Assembly: GCA_029876055.1 (NCBI GenBank)
Contig: CM056875.1
Span: forward strand, 7,651,001-7,715,000
From: Madurella fahalii
Taxonomy: Eukaryota > Ascomycota > Sordariomycetes > Sordariales
DNA: 64,000 bases
Direction of reading: 5' to 3'
Part shown: piece after piece, positions 58,089 to 64,000 of the stretch
Layout: each line of letters opens with the position of its first letter
How positions within the stretch are numbered: the first letter of the stretch is position 1
Notes under the pieces: model-generated
Database searches by the model: none
What the model saw: only the letters and a program-made list of their open reading frames with translations
Told to the model about the DNA's origin: nothing
Program-made: the position numbers and the translations under genes

Positions 58089-58961
58089 GGTAGAAAAGCG
58101 TCGATGTAACTCTGCAGTGAGCAGTTGGTATTGACAAGTCGTAACAGACCAAAATCCAAGAGCACGTTGTCTAGAGTCAGGGCGGTTGGGGAGTCAAGAT
58201 ATATATGTAGAGGCAAAAAAGGGGGTCGTATTGTTGCCGGCTGTTTCTAGCTCTCGGGGTTCCGGCCCCCTGGTACCGGGACGGCCTTGGCCCATGCGGG
58301 GATTCCTAGTTGCCTCGGCATGGCGCTCTGCATTGGCATCGATCGGCCCCGCGTCGGCTGTCGGTAGTAGCCGCAAGGGACGTGCCCCGAGGCAGGATTC
58401 GGCCGTTTTGCAGGGGTTTGTTGATTCGTCAGAGGGTCTCTTCCGGAATCTACATCCATACCTCTCCCACCCCTCGACAAGACTTCAGCTGGTTTTACCT
58501 GGATGTACACGTACAATGATATCGCACTGCGTGTCTTGGTTTTCTTTTTCCTTCTTCCCTCTCCATCTCTTCTCTCTATCACTCCCGGTCCGCAGCAGAT
58601 GGCCAATTAGCTTCCCAGACATCATCAAAACCGACCACGGATGTAGATCTGTAGAAGGAAACAAACCAAGGTTTTCTGTGTAGTTCGCTCATCTTCACGG
58701 GACATTAACCAGAGAAGCCCTTGGGACGATGCCTGTTGTGGAGATGGAATAGGGAATTTCCCGCTTAAATCGTTTTTATGCATTGGTCTTCTGATATTTT
58801 TACCGCTTGAAGCGATCGAGATCCGTATGGCAGGCAGGTGGGTGTGAGACCCGTAACGCCCCACCTGCACTTGCCGCTAACTGAACGGCTTCTGGGGCAA
58901 AATCTGAACGTAAGAACTACGCCTTAGGCGTTTAATGCAACGTCCGCTCCGATATGCGAGT
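58089..58961. other. Intergenic: dehydrogenase promoter, HERP-like 3' flank
   Basis: No gene is supported. A TATATATGT element (about 58200-58208) lies about 110 bp upstream of the dehydrogenase start and could be its TATA region. No repeat was found. Confidence 0.45.
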
Positions 58962-61278
58962 CTATGCCTCAACTAGCGGAGCCTGAGGTTGCGTATCCTG
59001 AGGCTGCTGCTGCTGCTCCACAACCCCACTACGCTCCGTGGCAGCCTCACCACCATCTTGATGTCCCTCCCGGTCTTCTTGGCTCTCAGAGGCCTCTCGA
59101 GCAGCTTGTTCAGCAGCGGTCCGGGCCTCATCGGCAGCCCGCCGTTCCGCTCTCTCCCGTGCCTCGAGCTGTTGTATATGCCTCTCGGCCACCCCGGGAG
59201 CAAAGCTCGCTAGAAATAGAATCCCGGCTCTCTCAATCCTCCTCAATTGGTCTGCTAACCAATTTCCATTCGCGGTTCTTCTCTGTGCGACCAGTCTAGC
59301 GGCTACTTGAGCAGGGTCCGGCTCCACCCCATCCCCACCGTTCTGGTTACGGCCTTCTTGCCGGTTCTGGTGTTGTTGTTGTTCCTGCTGCTGCTGTCGT
59401 TGTTGCTGCTGTTGACGATCCGGGTCAGCAAAGGGAATCATCCCCTCCAACTGTTCCCTGACAGGATGGAAGGCATCGTTGACCATGCCAGTAAATAGGC
59501 CCGTGTTGATGGCAAATACGACGAGGAAGGCTAGCGCCAACGAGAGCCATCGCTCCCACGACGGGTTGCTGTATGAGAACCACCAGGCGAAGGCGACAAG
59601 GCGGATCAACAACCAGATGTGCGGCCACACTGCTGCTCCGAGAGCGGCGGCTCCCGGGTTGCCGGGATGGTTCAGCCGGGGCTCGGGCACCGGTCCCGCT
59701 GGAGCTGCTGCTGGTTGTTGGCGAACGGCCGGTGGCTGATCGTTGTGCGCCTGAGGTAGGGGTTGTTGCTGGGATACGGGTGGGGGCTGTTGCCGGGCTT
59801 CTGTCTGTGCTTGCCCCTGGCCCGGGGCATGAATCGCCACCCGCCCTGGCCCTGGTTGAGAGACGTGGATTTGAACTGGCGGCGCATACGGAAACAGTGG
59901 TCTGTAATGATTGGGCACCCAGGGTAGCGGGCGCGCTGCGGGAGTGGTGTAAATCTCTGAGGCGCTGTTGATTAGAAGGGCCCGAGGACCAGTTGGTGAA
60001 TAGAGAATGTAAACATCCGGTTGGCCTTGGGATGGCTGTGTGTGTGACTGGGACTGCGGGTGTGTAACGCTGGGGAGAGTACCGCTTGCTTGGCTGGCTG
60101 GCCTAACTAAAGGATCGGGGGTAGCAGTTCGGCTAGCATTCCTCGACAGGCCCGGAAAAATGGGCGTGGTGACGCCGGGCGGAATGGGCTGTATGGGAGC
60201 GTTGAAGTGTAGATTGCCGAGGTCCGCTGCCATGTTTCCCGGTGGCACGCCTGATGCATTGCGTTGCATGGCGTTCGCAATGGTTTGAGAAGCACGAGTA
60301 GCATCAGCTCCGTGCATAATATTGCGGACATCTGCTGCTGAGAATGGCCTGTGGCCGACGGGATCTGAGGCCGGCCCGGCCGCCGGCGGGGGACGAGGAA
60401 CAGCGGTGGACCGGGTAACAACCTCGTTCACTGTGATCCTAAAACTGTACTGCTGGCCATCCGGCCCTGTACCTTCGTGGATGACGGTTTGCGGCGGTTG
60501 TCTGGGTGGGGTGTTCCTCCCACCAGCATCTGCCAGCTGCTCCTGAGCGGGGTTTAGGACAACTTCCCGAGCAGCCTGTTGTCGAGCCAGCAGCTGCTGG
60601 AATTGCGCTTCGCGTTGCTGGAGCTGATTCATCCGCTGAAGTATATCCTGGTGTTGTTGGTGGTGTTGCGCGAGATGTGGGATGGCCTGTGACATTCCAA
60701 TCGGCGTAGAGCCTGGTCGAGGCAGAGCGGCATTGGAAGCGCCAGGTTGCGCATTCCGGAACACATGCGGTTGGTGGAGATGATGATGGGCATGAGAATC
60801 TGGCCGCGGCAGGGCATTGCCCGGCGCCGAACTCTGGCTCGCCGTCGGGTTTGCATGAGCGGTGGAAGAAGCGGGGGTGGAGTGATCGCCGGCATCTCTT
60901 ACGACGAGATGTATCGTCTGTTGGTCGCTGGTCCGTATCTATCATACGATCAGTCAATACCCCATCCATCGCCGACATGTTCAATACTCGGAACCACGGG
61001 AAACCTACCGCCTCTTCACCAAGCACATCTTGCAGCGTGTCGGTGTCGCGTGCGAGGAGCCGACCCCGGTGTATCAACCTCTGGTTATCATCTGCCGGTC
61101 GCGATGCTAACGCGTCCCGAATCTTTGCCTTGAGCTGCCGCACCGTCGTGGTAGCCGGGATGTCGGAGAACCTCAAGCTCCCAATACCAACCGACGGCGA
61201 CACTATCTGGAGGTTGACCACCAAGGGAGCATCCTCCTGCGAAGCTGGCTGCGAGGGTGTGGGGGGCTCTTCCGACAT
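58962..61278 (-). CDS. HERP-like ubiquitin-domain ER membrane protein
   Basis: Exons are 61009-61278 and 58962-60938, giving 748 residues. The 70-nt intron has donor GTAGGT and acceptor GATAG (phase 0), which continues the ubiquitin fold as DQQTIHLVVRD. Residues 20-105 form a ubiquitin-like domain (VVNLQIVSPSVGIGSLRFSD, RQLKAKIRDAL, QRLIHRGRLLARDTDTLQDV). A long Gln/Pro-rich linker follows. A membrane hairpin lies at about 520-570: WPHIWLLIRLVAFAWWFSYS, then SLALAFLVVFAINTGLF. A poly-Gln run and a charged coiled tail (QQLEARERAERRAADEARTA) end the protein. A ubiquitin domain plus a C-terminal hairpin is the layout of mammalian HERP and of yeast Usa1-type proteins, which scaffold the Hrd1 ER-associated degradation ligase. 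That role is inferred. The N-terminus is divergently transcribed from PSD1. Confidence 0.68.
59355..59430 (-). repeat. Coding CTG/TTG-type repeats giving poly-Gln
   Basis: Interrupted TTGTTG/CTGCTG triplets on the plus strand encode QQQQQRQQQQEQQQHQ in the HERP-like protein. They are likely to vary in length between strains. Confidence 0.8.
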
Positions 61279-62111
61279 TGTACTCAGCTTTCGGGGTCTC
61301 TCGCGGATGCAGAAATACGTGCACCGGGGGTCCGATTCGGAGGGAACGATGAAAAGATTGAATTCGATCGGGTCGAGGCAATGGTGTTGTTTGTTGTCGG
61401 CGGTGCAGACGCTGTGGGATCGTCCTCATCAATCCATGGATCGTGGTTAAGAAGGCATGCTAGGCAACAGCTTGACTCATTCGCAGACGCGGAGCTTCCT
61501 TGCGAAAAACACGGATGTATTGAATTAGAGTGCCGAAAAGGTTTGGCGGAACGTTCGCTTCAACTGGGTCGACGTCGTTTATAATTATCAGCATGTCGCT
61601 TCAAGCCAGTTCTTTGATCAGCTCGCAACTTCCACGCTGGCATTATTCGCGAGGGATCACACGCGAAGTAGTGCCGTGTACAGGGACTTATGCTGAGGGG
61701 AGAATTCCAATGCTGTACGAAAAAAGCTGGGAGCGCCTCATGTATAACCGCTATATCAGCCATTTTCTGTGTGGACGCACAAAATTAACGGTCGATAAGT
61801 ATCCACAACACTGCTGCTACAGAAGGTCCCCAGTCCCAGGAGCCTGGGCCCTGGCGGGCATCGCTGAACCATCACTGGCTGTCTCTCTCCCGTTTGGATA
61901 TGCAAGCCTGCGTCATGAAGGTCACGGTTTGAGCAAACCTGTGCAGCTCTTGTTCCCCGCGTCCAATTCCGCTCGTTTATCTACGGCGTTTATTAACGCC
62001 TGCTAGAGCCTCTGCATTCTGCAGACGGGCTAATGATGCAGGTTCGTCACAAAAACACATGCCAATTCTCCCCCGATCGTTTGCAGGCAGAGTGGTTAAA
62101 GCGAAGAAAAA
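61279..62111. promoter_or_regulatory. Divergent promoter of HERP-like and PSD1 genes
   Basis: The 833 bp between opposing start codons holds both promoters. No additional gene is supported; the frame at 61530-62006 has no recognisable motif. No clear TATA or repeat was identified. Confidence 0.5.
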
Positions 62112-63757
62112 ATGGCCTCCTTTCAGATTGGACCTGTTTCGACCTCAGTCGGGTTAGCTCGTTCGATAATCGGGCGGCGCTCGACGACCTGCGGCTGCCG
62201 ACGTCTCTACACGTCCTCTCGGCGAGCGCAACCGGCGCAGCGCGTCCTCGGCCGTCGATTCTTCTCCGAGCAGTCGCATAGGCCCAGGGCCTCCTCCAAG
62301 GTGCAGGACTCCAAGATCCGCTGGTATCCGATCCCCGTCGGTCTCGGCGTTGGGTTTCTGGGTCTGGTGCAATTCTACAAGGTCTATACCCGCGAGCAGG
62401 AAAAGCAAGCGGAGGATGGCGAGCTGGAAAAGCGACCGAAGAAGAGACCGCGGGTCCGACCTGATGGTCCCTGGTACGGGGTTAACTCTCCTCGATGTTC
62501 GAAAACTGGAGCTGACAGATACCCAGGCAGGTGCAAATCATGTCGACACTGCCATTGAAGGCCATGTCGCGGTTATGGGGCAAGTTCAACGAGCTGACCA
62601 TCCCGTACTACCTCCGAAGCCCTGGCTTCCGCCTGTATTCGTTCTTGTTCGGTGTCAACCTGGACGAGGTTGAGGAGCCTGACCTCCGCAACTTCCCAAA
62701 TCTGGCAGCCTTCTTCTACCGCACCCTGAAGCCGGGCGCACGTCCTTTGGACCCTAATCCCAATGCTCTCCTGTCCCCATCCGATGGACGAATCCTACAG
62801 TTCGGGCAGATCGAAGGCGGCGACATCGAACAAGTCAAGGGCATGACGTACACCATCGACGCGCTTCTCGGCCAAAACAGTCCAGCCCCTAGCACCTCTA
62901 GCAGCCAAATCTCTCTTGACAAATTAGCCAAACACCGCGAGCTCGAACTCGAAGGCGACGAGGAGCTCGTCCGAAGGGACGAGGAATTCGCCCGCGTCAA
63001 CGGTATCTCGTACTCGCTCCCTGACCTGCTGTCGGGCGCCGGAAAGAAGAACAAGAGCGACAGCTCCAACCACCCGAAAGATGAGTCCGTCACGCCCAAT
63101 GAAACCTCCGTCTCCGAAGTCCGTGCCGAACTCGCCCTCGGCGAGAAGCCCTGGTACGGTTACCTCACACCCGGAAGCCGCCACGCGCTCTACTACGCCG
63201 TCATCTACCTCGCCCCCGGTGACTACCACCGGTTCCACTCGCCCACCAACTGGGTCGTCGAGCGGCGGCGCCACTTTGCCGGCGAGCTGTACAGCGTGTC
63301 GCCTTACCTGCAGCGCACGCTACCCGGCCTATTCACGCTTAACGAGCGTGTCGTCCTCCTGGGCCGTTGGCGCTGGGGCTTCTTCAGCTACGTCCCCGTC
63401 GGCGCCACGAACGTCGGCTCCATCAAGATCAACTTCGATCGGGAACTAAGGACGAACAGTTTGACGACCGACACGGAGGCGGACAGGGCAGCAGACCAGG
63501 CGGCACAACGCGGGGAACCCTACCTAGGCTACGCCGAGGCGACGTACGAGCGTGCAAGTCCCGTGCTGAGAGGCCACGCACTCAGGCGAGGCGAGGAGAT
63601 GGGCGGCTTCCAGCTTGGGAGCACGATTGTGCTCGTCTTCGAGGCGCCGGCTGCTGAGCACGACGGGAACGGGCGACACACTCGGGGCTGGTCGTGGAGC
63701 GTGGAGAAGGGGCAGAGGGTCAAGGTTGGGCAAGCGCTGGGGCATGTTGATCTGTGA
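62112..63757 (+). CDS. PSD1: Mitochondrial phosphatidylserine decarboxylase
   Basis: Exons are 62112-62473 and 62527-63757, giving 530 residues. The 53-nt intron (GTACGG donor, CTGAC branch, CCCAG acceptor) splits a Trp codon. The N-terminus is an Arg/Ser-rich mitochondrial presequence (RSIIGRRSTTCGCRRLYTSS), followed by an inner-membrane anchor at about 72-91 (WYPIPVGLGVGFLGLVQFYK). The decarboxylase core has LSPSDGRILQFGQIEGG (catalytic Asp), APGDYHRFHSPTNW (catalytic His) and GGFQLGSTIVLVFEAP, where self-cleavage at Gly-Ser (about residue 484) makes the pyruvoyl cofactor. All three residues of the self-processing triad are present. The enzyme converts phosphatidylserine to phosphatidylethanolamine in the mitochondrial inner membrane (family knowledge). 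A Ser-rich insert at about 255-325 (PAPSTSSSQISLDK...) is longer than in many homologues. Confidence 0.95.
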
Positions 63758-64000
63758 TCTACTGTTGTGCACCTATGCCTGTACTACCATGTACCAAAAG
63801 TGTACTTCTCGGGTAATGTTTAAAATGCACCGATACAGACAATTAACTTGTTCACCATGTTCACCATTTCGAGTAAAAACACAGGTCCTGCTGTGGGGGG
63901 AAAAAGAAAAAAGAAAAAGAGTTCTATGATTTTCTTGTTTTCACTATCATGATAGTCCGTATGATGTAACGAGGAATCTATGTAAGCAATGCTGAGACCA

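Overview
The window is nuclear DNA from a filamentous ascomycete. Genes carry short GT..AG introns (mostly 59-86 nt) with CTRAC-type branch points, coding regions are GC-rich, and long serine/proline/arginine-rich disordered proteins are common. Recognisable genes are fungal: Bud3-type Rho GEF, Kap104 transportin, Ssh4/Ear1-type SPRY protein, Tho1, Psd1, a Zn2Cys6 regulator and N2227 methyltransferase. A Sordariomycete, perhaps Sordariales or a close order, is my inference; nothing here proves the genus. I see no rRNA, convincing tRNA, CRISPR array or prokaryotic operon.

Left third (1-22 kb): a partial large disordered protein gene runs off the left edge on the minus strand, with an apparent frame break at a poly-C run. 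A gene-poor stretch of about 7 kb follows and holds a decayed inverted-repeat element (about 6.25-7.21 kb). Then come three minus-strand genes: a SAP-domain RNA-binding protein (Tho1/SARNP type), a 1,941-residue Bud3-like protein, and a 286-residue unknown.

Middle (23-42 kb): an endonuclease/exonuclease/phosphatase-fold enzyme (+), an apparently dead gene with several frame breaks (-, about 25.0-26.1 kb), a disordered SYYG-rich protein (+), a single-pass membrane protein with a basic coiled coil (+), an endosomal SPRY/PPxY adaptor (+), and an eight-exon Zn2Cys6 transcription factor (-) whose zinc cluster is assembled from micro-exons. Its 3' flank holds a dispersed CAAAGGAGYGTC motif.

Right third (42-64 kb): about 9 kb without a gene I can support, then a compact housekeeping block. 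This holds transportin Kap104 (-), proteasome assembly chaperone 4 (-), carnosine N-methyltransferase-like (+), a short-chain dehydrogenase (-), a HERP-like ubiquitin-domain ER membrane protein (-) and mitochondrial phosphatidylserine decarboxylase (+). These genes do not form a pathway cluster. Two divergent pairs (PAC4/methyltransferase and HERP-like/PSD1) share intergenic promoters.

I found no clear new multi-gene system. The best second-look items are the inverted-repeat relic, the decayed gene at 25-26 kb, the repeated motif beside the transcription factor, the DDGIR repeats in the Bud3-like protein and the poly-C frame break. Intron positions were read by eye from splice signals and frame continuity and are not supported by transcripts.
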